Shown here: positions 23,886 through 35,274 of the stretch, in pieces
Numbering within the stretch: position 1 is the first letter of the stretch
Layout of the letters: the number at the start of each line of letters is the position of its first letter
Assembly: GCA_029721435.1 (NCBI GenBank)
Contig: CM056583.1
Location: forward strand, 49,951,620 to 50,015,619
Origin: Gymnothorax reevesii
Lineage: Eukaryota; Chordata; Actinopteri; Anguilliformes; Muraenidae
Direction of reading: 5' to 3'
DNA: 64,000 nt
The notes under the pieces: generated by a model
The model's database searches: none
Told to the model about the DNA's origin: nothing
What the model saw: only the letters and a program-made list of their open reading frames with translations
Position numbers and translations under genes: made by a program

Positions 23886-26800
23886 TGTTGTAAATTATTG
23901 TGAGAATGGCATTTCAGTAATTCTGGCTTTGTATTTTTCCAACAAATGAAATATAGCTTACTATTACATTACGTTCACTATCAATTGTACAAAACAAAGC
24001 ATACCTTGTCGGACTTCAGAAAGGTACCATATGCTACATTTGCACAACATAGTGGTAAGCAGGAGGGAAAAAGCCATAATTTGTAAGTTGACTGAATATA
24101 AAATACAAAATTCACCCACACTTCATACTAACCACTGGCAGCAAACCACAATGTAAGATTTCATTTTTGTTCAGCTCTATAGGAGAGAAACAACATAACC
24201 AGTAAACAGGTCGAGGTGAAGTGTCTGATTTGGCCGTGTCTGATTCACTCCTCCAAAAATAGTATTATTCAGTTACACACTGAAATGCACACACTTTTTT
24301 GCCTAATGCATCATCACAGAGGCCTGAAAAGCCTTCAATTACACCGCATATTTAACAGCATTCTATTCTGGTGCTTAAGCATCACAGACTCACCAAAATC
24401 ACGGGTTTATTAAAAGCTTAACATACATGCTAAATCAATAGTTCCCTACCTTCAAGTTAATTTAAGCAATGCATTTCCATACACTGTATCAACGAATCAC
24501 CAAAGTGACAGTAGAAAACGTTATGGAAAATTGCTTTATGATTAACTGAGGGAGAAAAAAAAACTTCAGAGGAAAATGGGAACATTCACAGTAAAGGAAT
24601 ATTTGAAATGTACACTTTCAGAGTGGAACCGTGTGTGGCTATTCGAACAAGCATGAAAAAGTACAACAAAGTACTACAAATTGAAAAGCTGTACATAAAA
24701 GTTGCTGAAACTTGACTGTTGAAGAAGTAGCCTGGCTGCGTTGACATGATACGTTTGTGCGTTGGAAGCATTCTTCTAGGACCAGTGTATTGAAATGATC
24801 ACAAACAGATTCCTGCTGCCGCCACTGAAGTCAAGGCCATATCAGTCATATTTAGGACAAAATATCGAAGCTCTTCGATGGCGGGGTGTCGTCATAATAA
24901 TGCGTAATACCTGGCCCTTCCTCATAATTTAGGATTCTAAAATCATAACTTCTGTTTATATCGAATACGACTTTACGCCAAAAGACTGCCTCGTGGACTT
25001 ACATTAAGAGCACAACTGAATGTGGTATAATTTCGGAAAACAGCATACAAATATGCTGAAATTATTTTAAAAATATACTCGAATAAAATGTGGTTCTGTT
25101 TCAATAGTTCAAACAACGTTGACTACTGGAACGCATCGATGTTCTACGTCCCAGGCAGACGGTTGATTTCGAGCACCGCTGAGGAAAATAAGCGTTCCGT
25201 CGGTTTTTGGCCGATGGCCATATTTCGATCAAATATTGGTTACCGCCTTGTGTGCATGAAGCTGATGAGTCTGTGATGAATGTCATTAGAGAAACCTCAA
25301 TCCACAGGGAAACCACAACGCCATAAAACTGAATCCATGACCACTTCGAGTACCTCTCAACGCAAATTCGCAAAATATTTTAGATTCTAAGGGGCATTAA
25401 AATTCCGAGTCATGCGAAGTCCAGTCGGCTATAGCAATAATGACGTTCTGATATGGAAAATACTGCGGGAAAATCAATTCGAGGAAAAAAAAAGGCATGT
25501 TTCATAATCAATAGCCTACATCACGGAATGGCTAAGAAACAACCGACTGAGGTCTCCTCTCAAAAGCAGCCGATCCAACCAACCAGTTGATTTTAATTAA
25601 ACTTCGCTCTCCTGATCCAGCTCGTTTAGCCAACGTTTAAGTCGGCACTACTTATAATATCACCCCATTCTTATGAATATTATGTGCTAAGCTCCCGGTT
25701 ACTTGGCCCTGAGTCTTGTGCATACATGGTAGTAGGGTGCTCCTCTTGTGGTAACTTGAATTAAATACAGGGAAGACGTAGAGATTTCAATAGGCAACAT
25801 AGGCTACCGTAAGTACCGACAAGAATGTGTTTATATCCACAATAAATGCAGCGTAGTAAATGCTTGGTCATGAAACCAGTCGAAAAGAGAGATGTAATGA
25901 AATTTGCAAAAAATAATAATTAATCACCGACAGGGTCGCTCAGTTGCCGCACTCGTTCAGGCATAAATTAGTCTGAATGTGCCCAGCAATAAACTGCAGA
26001 CGCGGCTTAAGGTGGTGACAGCAAAAACGACCTGATTTATACTGCACCACTCCGTCCGTTCGCCATAGTATCTTTTCCGAAGGCGCTTTTCATTTCGTCT
26101 AAGTATTACGTAGGCCTATATTTCCAGTGACTTGATAAGCTGTGTCACTTGAAAAGAGTTATGAATATGCGTCTCATTTCCCCACCTCTCCTAAACACAC
26201 TTGCGCGATAAAAAGTTGCCCTAAAAATGACCTCCCCGTGTCCACCAACCTGCATTAGCGAATACTCTGCATGAAAGCCTGTCACCTGCGAGAACTAACA
26301 ACCGGAATAATTTAATTCAACAATGAAGAAGAATAATGCACCATTTTTTCGTCCGTTCAGCGTGCCACCATCCCCCAGTAGCTAACCATTCCATGCATTG
26401 GGTCAAGAGTGGCTGCGGCGTGCAAGCATCAGATCAGAATACTAATGTAGCTCCCGGTGACTGCCTGGCTATTTCATCTAAATGGTTTCAATACAACAGC
26501 GGCAGAACACGCATTGACGTTCATTAGCTGCAGTAATTTGTTTAAGGCTCAAAGAAGTGCTTTTTGATGCTGCAAACACCAAAAACAGACAAAGTCGTGG
26601 AAGCTCAAAACACGGCTAATATGATGAATATATGCAAGCAGGCTGTTTTGCGTTCACTGTAGCCGAATATCGCCAAGAGAACAATTCTATCACATCAACG
26701 GAATGAATACGCATTACTAATGTCTTCCATGGATAATAACTGGCGTTGCCTCGACCGCGCCGGGATAAAACAATATACAATTTACGTTAAAAAAAAAAAG

Positions 26801-27719
26801 AATCAAAATTCCCAACAAATAACCTTCAAAACCATGACTACTGCAAAACACTTCATAGCCAACTGGAATGCATGCGGTCTATTCCACGATCAGTCCGTTA
26901 AATGGCATATTTGCCAAAATCAGTACCGCTCAACTGGAACGGATCTTTTTTTTTCATCAGTGGGCAAAGTTGTTTGGTCTTCAGGTTTTTTTTTTTTTTA
27001 TTGAAAAATGTTTATAAATTAAACAATAAGGAAACATCTAAATAAGGAGTACCTGACCTATTGACACACATACGCTCATCAGCCTCCTTGACCGTGTCTT
27101 AGAAAGTCCACAGATTCAAAAATACGCAGGAAAAAAAGAAGAAGAAGAAGACAGCCGCACTATAACTGACACCACGTTGCCCAACTTCAACGAACATTTT
27201 AGGTCATTAAAATAACCACTGGCTTATCAAAACAGCTACCTCTAATGTTATAGCAGCCAGAATTCAAAGGGTGCCAAGATACTTCTTTCGCCCTCAAGGA
27301 AAACTTGCCAAAATCCTCTAAAAATAGGCGATTCCACTTGTGTTTAAATGAAAGGATATCAGTAAAAATTTAGGCTGTTCTAAGAAATAGTCAAATCGTT
27401 GAGCATTTCTGGTGAAGGGTTACGCTTTGCCCATGGAAACGGAGGCAACGGTCACAAATAAGTCAAATGGATAGCATTTACGCCCTGTCGGATCATCATT
27501 GCCACCATATTTCCAATGAGGCATTTGCGTATTCGTTATCCATTATGGATATCAATATAAAAAAAAACAAGTTTAGGCTTTTTAAAAGTGTATTATGTTT
27601 GTGGCATTACAAAAGCATCCTTGAGCATCGCATTGATTGAAGTTCCTCTAAGCAGTGAAATGTGCATTTTTATCACCATTGAAGGGACTTAAAGAATAAA
27701 CCAAATGCCATGGACTTAC
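23886..27719 (-). other. Unique non-coding stretch, probable first intron
   Basis: This is the longest stretch with no clear transposon in the window. It lies directly downstream, on the minus strand, of the candidate signal-peptide exon at 27810-27720, so it would be the start of that gene's first intron. No second exon was found. Low-complexity pieces include a T run (26985-26999) and GAA repeats (27137-27150). The frames at 25101-25373 and 26720-27004 show no domain. Confidence 0.45.
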
Positions 27720-27810
27720 CATACAATGTAGCATCGCTGCGGAGTAAATATACCCACAGAAATACAAAAAGTAGCCGTCTCAGCCAAATAAATCCAGTTC
27801 TACTCTCCAT
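27720..27810 (-). CDS. Candidate first coding exon with signal peptide, unidentified gene
   Basis: Reading the minus strand, the start codon at 27810 sits in a good context (G at -3, G at +4) with an in-frame TGA three codons upstream. Thirty codons follow: MESRTGFIWLRRLLFVFLWV then YLLRSDATLY. The Arg residues followed by a hydrophobic core (LLFVFLWVYLL) form a classic signal peptide. The exon then meets G|GTAAGT, a consensus splice donor, at 27720/27719. Ending in phase 1 right after the signal peptide is typical of genes whose next exons encode extracellular modules such as Ig, FN3 or EGF. I do not recognise the gene and saw no further exon in the window. Confidence 0.5.
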
Positions 27811-28440
27811 GTCGTTGCCTCACCGGTAAGTGGCAGTCCAAAAATCAAAGAAATCCGTTTATCAAACAGAAAATGTAATAGTACACATGAGCGCCGAAAA
27901 AGATGCAGTATGAACCAAAACTACGGGAAAATGAGTAAGAACGCACAAAAACACAAATGTGCTTGTACTTTCCAAGTTCACGAGGCGACTTCAATTCAAA
28001 TGCGTCGATTCTCCATCCTTCCAAGCGTCCAAGTCTGGAGTAATAGAGTAGCCGTCCCCAAATAGACTTTAGAAAGGACATGCGAGGTTCACTTGTTACG
28101 GGAGCTGTCCACTGGCACCGTTTGAGCAGGGAGGTAGGATATGTGCATTCATTGATCTAAAGAGGTCGGATGTAAAATACGCGGCGAAATCCAGTGGAAT
28201 GGAGTCGACAGCCAATCTATAGTCTACCTCAGAGGAATCAGCTGCGAATCCTGGCGCACTGTCAAATTGCAAGGGATGACTGAGTTTGCCTGCCACCTCT
28301 GGTCAGAATGTGAATGGTGACAATGAGCCACAGAAAGTATTTGATTCCGGATAAAAAGACTAATTATCTGGGGAAAGTGCACTGAAAGAAATCCTGCTGG
28401 GTTAAATTTTTTATTGAGCTCATCATACACAATGAATGTT
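27811..28440 (-). promoter_or_regulatory. Putative 5' UTR and promoter-proximal region
   Basis: This lies just upstream of the candidate signal-peptide exon. A minus-strand upstream open frame of 78 codons (28081-27845) starts MSFLKSIWGRLLYYSRLG and ends before the main start codon; its product is not recognised and it may simply be a uORF. No TATA box or CpG island is evident. The call depends entirely on the exon being real. Confidence 0.3.
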
Positions 28441-29273
28441 AAAAATTTAGGATGAATTGCATAGCCACAGGGTTATTTTATTTTCTTTGCAGTAGGGTAT
28501 ATTTTCATTATCATCGACCACACTGACGCAATGCAAGAGGAATCTCAAACTCCGGTCCTGGCATTACACAGAGCAGTGGGTTTTTCGTTATTTCCTATTA
28601 ATCGATAGGCAATTTAGGCATTGGGAACAGAGAAAATGGAATCGGTTTAGTCATCGAGTGCTGACAAAAGCACCAACGACACAAGAGGCACTAATCCAGC
28701 GTCTAAGAAGACTCCCACAAAGAGAGCCACAGCTGCTTTAAAAAATTTGAAAATATAAAACAGGTCTAAACCTTAAACATAAATTCTTAAAGAATTGGGA
28801 CACTATTTAAACTGCACATAAAACCAAAGTAATGACTTGTAAATTCTCTTTTGCCCGCATTTAGAAACAAAAGTCATCAGCAGATGACATGTAGAGACGA
28901 CCGGCACATCCGGGTACTTTGCCAAACGTCAAGGCCACGCCCCTTTTTTGAGGGATAGAAAACCTCAGATCCCATTCACCCTAATGTAATTTTATGTTTT
29001 CAGGTGCAAAATTTATCAAATTTATTTAACTAAATGTCCTGCTTATATTCATTTATTGATTTATTGGTGTGTCTAGTGATTATTTTGCCACCTTGCCTGA
29101 ACCTGACCGTTGGCATTATCTTAATAAATTAAGGTTGATCGGTCCACTCTCTTACCCTTTCACTACCGTGAATTTTGATGTCTGTGTCAGTTTGGGGTTA
29201 AGAATAACTAACAAATGCATATAACGTTAGACCGCAAACCTGACTCAGTTGGCTTACGCTACTTTACGTTATA
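28441..29273. other. Unique non-coding stretch
   Basis: No gene or repeat structure is recognised between the putative 5' region and the long-TIR transposon. Confidence 0.4.
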
Positions 29274-30335
29274 CAGTGGCGGTCCTATGGGAGGGGCGAA
29301 GACATGTCCCTTTTAGTCCTGGCTGGATCTCAATCAATTTCCTTTATTGATGTCTTTTCTAATTATTGTAATTGGCAACTGAAGACACGGTTTCTCGCCA
29401 CATGCAATCTAACAGCGATCAAATTGCGAGTTAAATGCAGCACAGTGGCGGAACAGAGAATTGGGTTGCACAAAACAGCCGTTGAAAACGATTATAAATC
29501 CTGACCTGTTCTCAGTCATCTTCATGATTAACAAAAGGTTCATTCCGACAGCGCTCCGAATTTAACAGGTGCTGCTTTTTCTCCCCAATTAGGTAAGATG
29601 ACAATCATTCATCTGGACGTGTATTTGCTGTTTTTAAATCTACTTTATTCAAAATTGCATAGCCTACCTGTCGACTCTCGCTAATTGCTTGAGCCGCACG
29701 CTTTTTATAACCTAGTGCCGAGTGCCACTGTTTTTTTTCTTTAAATCAAGCCACGAAATACCGAGAGTGATGCTGCATTCATGTGCGATCGGGAAGATGA
29801 TACTTTCCATTTGTGAATTCGAAATTACGAGTGCGTTGTGTTCAAGTGCTTGTGTTGTTGGAGCGAAATTAAAAATGGCGGACACATTATTTACCATTGG
29901 CGATGAATCCTTGCTCGCTCTCCGCCATGTTGAAAAGGTAAAAGGTTATTTCATCTCGGCAACTCGTGTATCAAAATTTTCTACGAGTTGCCCAGCGGAA
30001 AATACCACATGGGGGGGTGTTCACGTGAACTTTTCACGTCGGCTTTTGGTATTTACCATAATTCCCATAGCACATGAATGCAGCATGAGAGTCCGCGTTT
30101 CATTGGAACACGGACCAGTTCAATCACGCGAAGCATTGGCCAATTAATATGCAAATTATTTTCCTGCACTGAATTTAACCAATGATTTCATCGCTGTTAG
30201 GTCGCATACGGTGAAAAACCATGTCTTCAGTTGCCAATTACGATAATTGGAAAAGACATCAATAAAGGAAAATGATTGAGATCTAGCCAGGACTAAAAGG
30301 GACGTGTCTTTGCCCCTCCTGTAGGACCGTCACTG
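29274..30335. mobile_element. Long-TIR DNA transposon (about 150-bp ends), non-autonomous
   Basis: The left arm (29274-29425) starts CAGTGGCGGTCCTATGGGAG and the right arm (30182-30335) is its reverse complement with few changes; shared blocks include CCCTTTTAGTCCTGGCT, TTTCCTTTATTGATGTCTTT and AATTGGCAACTGAAGACA. A direct repeat GTTAT flanks the element (29268 and 30336), a possible target duplication. The interior of about 750 bp has a second, shorter inverted pair around GCTGCATTCATGTGC (29772 and 30079). A 141-codon frame (29722-30147) crosses it but spans this inner repeat and has no transposase motif, so I leave it out as a gene. Confidence 0.85.
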
Positions 30336-30872
30336 GTTATCTAGTTACGCAAATAGGGGTCTATTCTCCCATGCGCTTAGGTCGAAAAAAGCGCGTAGCT
30401 ACACGCTTTTCAGCCTACGCGTATTCTCCCCTCAACTTAAGTCTGTGCATTACGCGCCCCGAAGGCAGTTACGCACTTGGGGCGGAGCAAGGCCAAAATC
30501 AGGGTGTCACCGGGCGTTTCTCATGCAAATAACACTTACGCGTATTCTCCCCCTGGCTTACGCGCTTTTTCTGTTAAGCGCTTTTGAGGGCTGTATTAAG
30601 GTCAAGTGCCAACATAAGGTGAAATGGAATATTGCGTTTGATGTCGTTTATCGGCCGAATTTTAACATGAATTTAATTTTATTTAACATGGTAAAGGTTG
30701 AGACAATTAATATCTGATTGTTCTTCCTTATTTCTAAACTACATTTCTCAAAGCCATAATAATTTATCAAACGAAATCATCACATGATATTACGCATCAG
30801 CCTCTTCTCCAATCAGTTCAATTACAAGCGCAAAACAATTAATCCGAGTATACATAAGATCATCATTCTACC

Positions 30873-31260
30873 ATGCCCTCAAAATCTAAAACCAAAATGC
30901 CAGTCCTGCATTTGCTTGCACTCTTGGGTGATTGGGAAAGAGTAGGCCTAAGATTAGCACGCCGAGCTCGAAGACGAACACGCATATATCGGCTTCGTTT
31001 GGACATCCTGGGACTAACAAACATCGAGGGCATCCAGCGCTTTCATCTGGACCGTGCATGAGGCAATCATCTATCTTTGCCGACTTCTGGATGAACAGCT
31101 ATCCAGCCGCAGCAATTATCCACAAAACATACCCGTGGTCATCAACGTCAGAACTGCGCTGTCGCTCCTGGCATCTGGGTCGTTCCTGAGAGTGGCTAGT
31201 GAGGTCATACACATATCACAGGCATCTGTGTCAAGGTGTCTGACACAGTTCGTTGTCGCT
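30873..31260 (+). pseudogene. Harbinger transposase N-terminal fragment
   Basis: Frames at 30873-31061 and 31054-31260 together read as the N-terminus of a HARBI1-like transposase: an RRARRRTRIYR basic region, then RTALSLLASGSFLRVASEVI and HISQASVSRCLTQFV, the helix-turn-helix segment seen before the DDE domain. A frameshift near 31054 separates the two frames. Similarity ends at about 31258, where the sequence continues directly into the opposite-strand Myb-like gene, so all catalytic residues have been lost. Confidence 0.82.
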
Positions 31261-31261
31261 C

Positions 31262-31611
31262 CAAGTTCTTCTCCGTGCTCTTCCACTGCAGAAAGAGTGG
31301 ATGCCATTCCCTCCTCCTGTGCAGTGAAATGCACAGGGGATGATGGTTGCCCACCACCTGTTGCGTGTACACTTCTCCGGTGTGCAGAGAGCCTGGCTTT
31401 TACAGCGCCCCGCAGATCTCTCCATTTATGCTTTAAATCGGGGATACTGCGCTTACATCTCCCAATGGAAGCCACATCCATGCAGAACGATTCGCAGCTT
31501 AATTCCTCGGATCAGCCTTCAGTGCTCGCTTGCCATACCACACCAACATGTGTGAAATTTGGTTTTCGGCTTTGGCTGAACGTCGCCATCATTGCCTTCA
31601 TGTTCAATTAA
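31262..31611 (-). pseudogene. Harbinger accessory Myb/SANT-like protein (frameshifted)
   Basis: On the minus strand a start at about 31611 gives MKAMMATFSQSRKPNFTHVG, the usual N-terminus of the Myb/SANT-like protein encoded beside Harbinger transposases. A stop follows about 27 codons in. After a gap the frame at 31481-31116 gives CKRSIPDLKHKWRDLRGAVK, the third SANT helix, then RSVHATGGGQPSSPVHFTAQ, a region often found in these proteins. The part of that frame below about 31262 is antisense to the transposase piece. In intact elements this protein helps the transposase enter the nucleus and bind DNA. Confidence 0.8.
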
Positions 31612-32307
31612 CAAATGTGACTGCCCCATATGTTCGTGATCATCTAAAAAGTTTTGATATTCTCACGGGTGAAGAGATTTATTTTCTAATTGAGGATATC
31701 TGTATTAACTAACTCGTATCTTTGTAATTTTTTTTACCATCGATAATACTGTGTATTTTAATGTGTGAATAAAGATATTATTGAATAGGCTACTCTAGAT
31801 TGAGCCCTACCCTGGCCTATACCAAAGCACTACCCATTTGTTATTCAATTTTAGCCTATAAAGAATAGCCGACATGGGAAGAATCATTATCAGTGAATGG
31901 GATAATTGATTATAATAAAGTATTAGGCACAAGTTCAAGTGAATGTGTCGCTCAAATCAAATAGGATATGATAGGCTATGGATATGGAATTCCGTCATTG
32001 CTGAGGCGGTTTCGGGGCGGGAAGATGACCGCGTGCGGGGTAAGAATCCTTGTTAAAGCGTTTCCATGTCCTTTAGTTGCACACCTCACATCGGAGTAGC
32101 TGATCTTTTTGTGTGACTAGAATGTTCCCTTTGTCTTCTTCCCTGTCTTCCATGGAATAAACAGGCTGGTGTAGGAGGGGCACATTTACAGTGATCTGAT
32201 TGCGCTGGTTGAGAAGCGCTAAATTTTTTATTTATTATTTCATTATTGCGGCAATTTGTTTGTTTGCATACCTTTAATGCCATGGTGGCTAGAGTAAGAA
32301 ATAAGAA

Positions 32308-32432
32308 GTGTTTGCCACTAACATGGCAATGTCCCCCGCCGCCTCAATTTTATGTGTCCCTACGGACGTACGGACCGACGGGGCCCAATGCTATATCCCC
32401 CGCTTCGCGCTAATCGTGCGGCGGGGGATAAA
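32308..32432 (+). mobile_element. Foldback element F3 (zero-module copy) inside the Harbinger element
   Basis: It starts GTGTTTGCCACTAACATGGC, nearly identical to the starts at 33839 and 57341, continues with TGTCCCCCGCC, then ACGGACGTACGGACCGACGG, and ends in a perfect 10-bp hairpin, TATCCCCCGC (32394-32403) with GCGGGGGATA (32421-32430). The 155-bp central module found in its two relatives is absent. Only A-rich sequence flanks it on both sides. It has no coding capacity. Confidence 0.87.
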
Positions 32433-33484
32433 TAAAGAGATGTCTGAATTACTTCTTGTAATTGGTACAGACATACATAGGCCTACTATTACAGCGGCAT
32501 ATAAAACCTTGTATCTTCAAAATAACAAACTTCACAGGAAAATAAAGAATAAATATAAAATTAAATAATAATAATAAAATAATAAATATAGTTTAAAATA
32601 AGAAAATGTTTAATTTTGCATGCAAGAATTGTGGACATACGAGTTTTCGTTTCTTATCAGTTTGGAGATACAAGGTTTTATCAGCAGGCCGAAGATATTC
32701 AAGTTTAAAGTCTGGTTTGCATTTTCCATGGACCACATATGCATTTTCATTGTTAATCAGAAAATCTTTTTTCCATGTTTTCCTGATAGCCATAATCAAT
32801 GAGCTTTGTACAGAGTCTGCCTCTCTTTTGGATCAGTCACACCTCTTTCATAAGGTCGCCTACATTCTGAAGTTAAGCGTTGTGGGCATGATCGAAGCGA
32901 GTAGGGGAGAGTACGCGTAACTCAAAAGCGCTTAACTCGAATCGCGTAAAAAAGGACTTACGTGCTAATGGGAGAAAAGACCCCTTAAAGAATAAGTAAT
33001 GACACGAGACAAAAATCGTAGCAAATAAACATATTAAAGTACAGTACCAAGTCTCACATTTTAAAATGTACTTATGTTTCTTTCTAATTTAAAAAAAAAG
33101 AGTGGCATGGCCTGTTATGAAGCGTTTCCTACACATATAAACATAGAAAGACACTGAATACACAGCGTTTACTCTTCATCTTCTCTTAACTCTCCTGGTA
33201 GGATGGGGAACCTGAGGGCCGTAATGGTCATTTTATTGGAGGTACAACCCGGCACACAACAACTTTTGGGCATTTTACTGTTCAATTATCGCGCTTATTT
33301 CTCGTTGATTTCAATGCATAAGAGCGTCAAGAGTTTCAGATTAACTTGTAACTGATTCCGTGTGTGGGACATTATAAGAAAAAAACTGTCTTACCAAGCT
33401 CTGTTCTTACACGAGGAACATTCAGACACAATGAATCTTGTGACCTTGTCCCCAGGCAACCCACTCGCCATGTAAGAAGAATAG

Positions 33485-33838
33485 CTAATTAAAGAGGGAT
33501 TATCAATAAAACACATTTATAAACAAATAAAAACCAGTGGTAGTCTCGTCTAGCTTTCAATGACCCCCACCCTACTGACTTGTATAAAACACAATGGTGG
33601 GTGCGGAATTCAAGACCTGAGATAATTCTAATAGCAGAATGGTAATTAGAATCTAAAGGTTTTAAAATAGAAGTAAATGCATTCCTATAAATCACATCAC
33701 CATAATCAAGCATGGGGAGTATTACGGAGTGCACAATCTTCTTTTTACTTTCGAAATCAAAACAAGCCCTATTTCTGTAAAAGAAGCCTATTTTACTCCT
33801 TATCTTTTTGGTTAAATTTTCCAATATGCATGTAAAAA
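33485..33838 (-). pseudogene. L2-clade LINE, C-terminal end of ORF2
   Basis: The minus-strand frame reads MENLTKKIRSKIGFFYRNRA, then KKKIVHSVILPMLDYGDVIY, NYHSAIRIISG, FRTHHCVLYKSVGWGSLKAR and HWFLFVYK. This is the conserved region after the RT domain of L2-type elements and probably belongs to the same insertion as 35275-36360. Sequence upstream of FTCILENLTKK is cut off by the foldback element starting at 33839. The 3' end comes with AATAAA-containing sequence near 33505-33530. Confidence 0.88.
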
Positions 33839-34112
33839 GTATTTGCCACTAACGTGTCTTTGTCCCCACAAGATGTGAAATCGTGTTAAAATTAGCAATC
33901 TCCCGATGTGACCTTGAGAGTGACGCGAAGGTCACCAAAATCGACTGGCGCCGAGGTATCATCCTAATACATGTTGACATGTTGAAGGAAATATGTCAAT
34001 TCGTTCTTGAGATATCTCGCTGACAAGGATTCGGGACGTACAGACGGACGGTCGTGAATACTATGTCCCGCCGCTTCGCGCGTTCCGCACGGTAGGGGTG
34101 TAATAGAGTGAG
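33839..34112 (+). mobile_element. Foldback element F4 (one-module copy)
   Basis: Starts GTATTTGCCACTAACGTGTC directly after an AAAAA flank in LINE sequence. It contains one copy of the module (GTGACCTTGAGAGTGACGCG, then CACCAAAATCGACTGGCGCC, ending CTTGAGATATCTCGCTGACA), then GGACGTACAGACGGACGGTC, then TACTATGTCCCGCCGCTTCG and an imperfect closing hairpin near 34066-34108. It is the clean single-unit version of the large element at 57341-58560. Confidence 0.87.
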
Positions 34113-34273
34113 CCGAGCAGATGGGGTAGTCAGCCAAAAAATGATGAGCAACGACAGGAAAATATTTTCTTTTGCCAAAGTATTCTTTTCTTTTATTTTG
34201 ACTGGCATATGTCCCACAATTAAGACAAACAAAACACTGATTTAAAAAAAACTAGAGTGTTCAGGTGAACACA

Positions 34274-34333
34274 TGTGTCGCCTGCGAAGCTTTAGTTTGA
34301 AAGTGTGACTACCAACTGAAAGTGCGACTACCG

Positions 34334-34365
<32 letters not shown>

Positions 34366-34412
34366 CCGGACAAAGTGATCCCTATGTGCCGCTGTGCTTC
34401 GCAGGCGACACA
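34274..34412 (+). mobile_element. Foldback element F5 with perfect 17-bp inverted ends
   Basis: TGTGTCGCCTGCGAAGC (34274-34290) is the exact reverse complement of GCTTCGCAGGCGACACA (34396-34412). The 105-bp interior holds two similar short pieces (AAAGTGTGACTACC and AAAGTGCGACTACC) and a GACA/GACG run (34335-34364). It belongs to a different sequence family from F3/F4/F7 but has the same arrangement. No coding capacity. Confidence 0.88.
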
Positions 34413-35274
34413 AAAACTAAGGTGCAAATGCCCACGCAATCTGGGCCGTTGCAGACAAGTACCCACAGAGCTTTACATACACAGTGCCGATAGTGCGTCC
34501 TCTTGCAGCAGAGGTAAAAACCCAACTGAGTTGCATAGTGCCTTTTTATAGGACTACATCACCATCACAATACTCTTTATCAACTTGCCTTGAGGTGTTT
34601 TTACATTTTTTAACATTTTCCATACTTGTATCAGTGGAATTTAACACACTGCCATTCTGACACTTACCACAAACACTTCAACAAGGTTTTTAGAAAAATT
34701 GTCTACTCTAATGAGTTGCACTTCCAAGCACGGCGGAAGTATCCTATAAAAACGCCGTCTGACCTGCACTCTGGTTTGGTCCCGCACCCGGAAGACTGCA
34801 ACAGATAAAACAACTACAAACATTTCCTCTTAACTATGTTGTTGACTCAACGAAAGCATGAAAGGATTCAGATGGTGAATGTGCGCACTTAAAGAACCTT
34901 TACACACTGTAGTTTACCAAAAGTGAATAAATATTTGCAATAACTGTTAAACCTGTGTAGCGTCTTTTGTTCGAGTTCCCCAAACATTTCTGTTCCCAAT
35001 ATACGCAGGGTGCAACATACCCGACAATTTCTTACCAAAACCCACAGCAAACATACTTACACAACGCAAAATTGCATTTTAATTGTCCGTTGCAACTGTG
35101 GTTTAGTCCACTGAAACATGCCCAGCGGGAAGAACCGCTGTTTAGTGACAGACGCGTTGCGCTCTGTCACAAGGGGACAAAAAGTCAGCTTGTCATCCAG
35201 CCAAACGCTGGCCAGTATTTATAATGGTAGACATGTTCAATTTGGCTACCCTGCAGGGTACAAATATGAAATTA
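34413..35274. other. Non-coding stretch between LINE pieces
   Basis: This lies where about 60 codons of LINE sequence would be expected but shows none. A short palindrome, GTGACAGACGCG with GCGCTCTGTCAC, lies at 35137-35163. Two antiparallel 60-codon frames at 34626-34823 have no domain. It may be another unrecognised insertion. Confidence 0.4.

Larger units (their letters stand above)
30356..32984. mobile_element. PIF/Harbinger transposon, internally rearranged
   Basis: The ends are inverted: GGGGTCTATTCTCCCATGCG at 30356 and, read back from 32984, GGGGTCTTTTCTCCCATTAG. Further inside are repeated ACGCGTATTCTCCCC and AAGCGCTTTTGAG blocks. A 3-bp ATA/TTA flank fits the TWA target of Harbinger elements. 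Inside are pieces of both hallmark genes, a transposase (plus strand) and a Myb/SANT-like DNA-binding protein (minus strand), plus a foldback insertion at 32308-32432. The catalytic part of the transposase is missing. The 32433-32870 part holds unassigned short frames. Confidence 0.85.

Noticed and set aside
29722..30147. 141-codon plus-strand frame
   Set aside because: It lies in the core of an inverted-repeat transposon, crosses an inner inverted repeat, has a competing antisense frame and shows no transposase motif.
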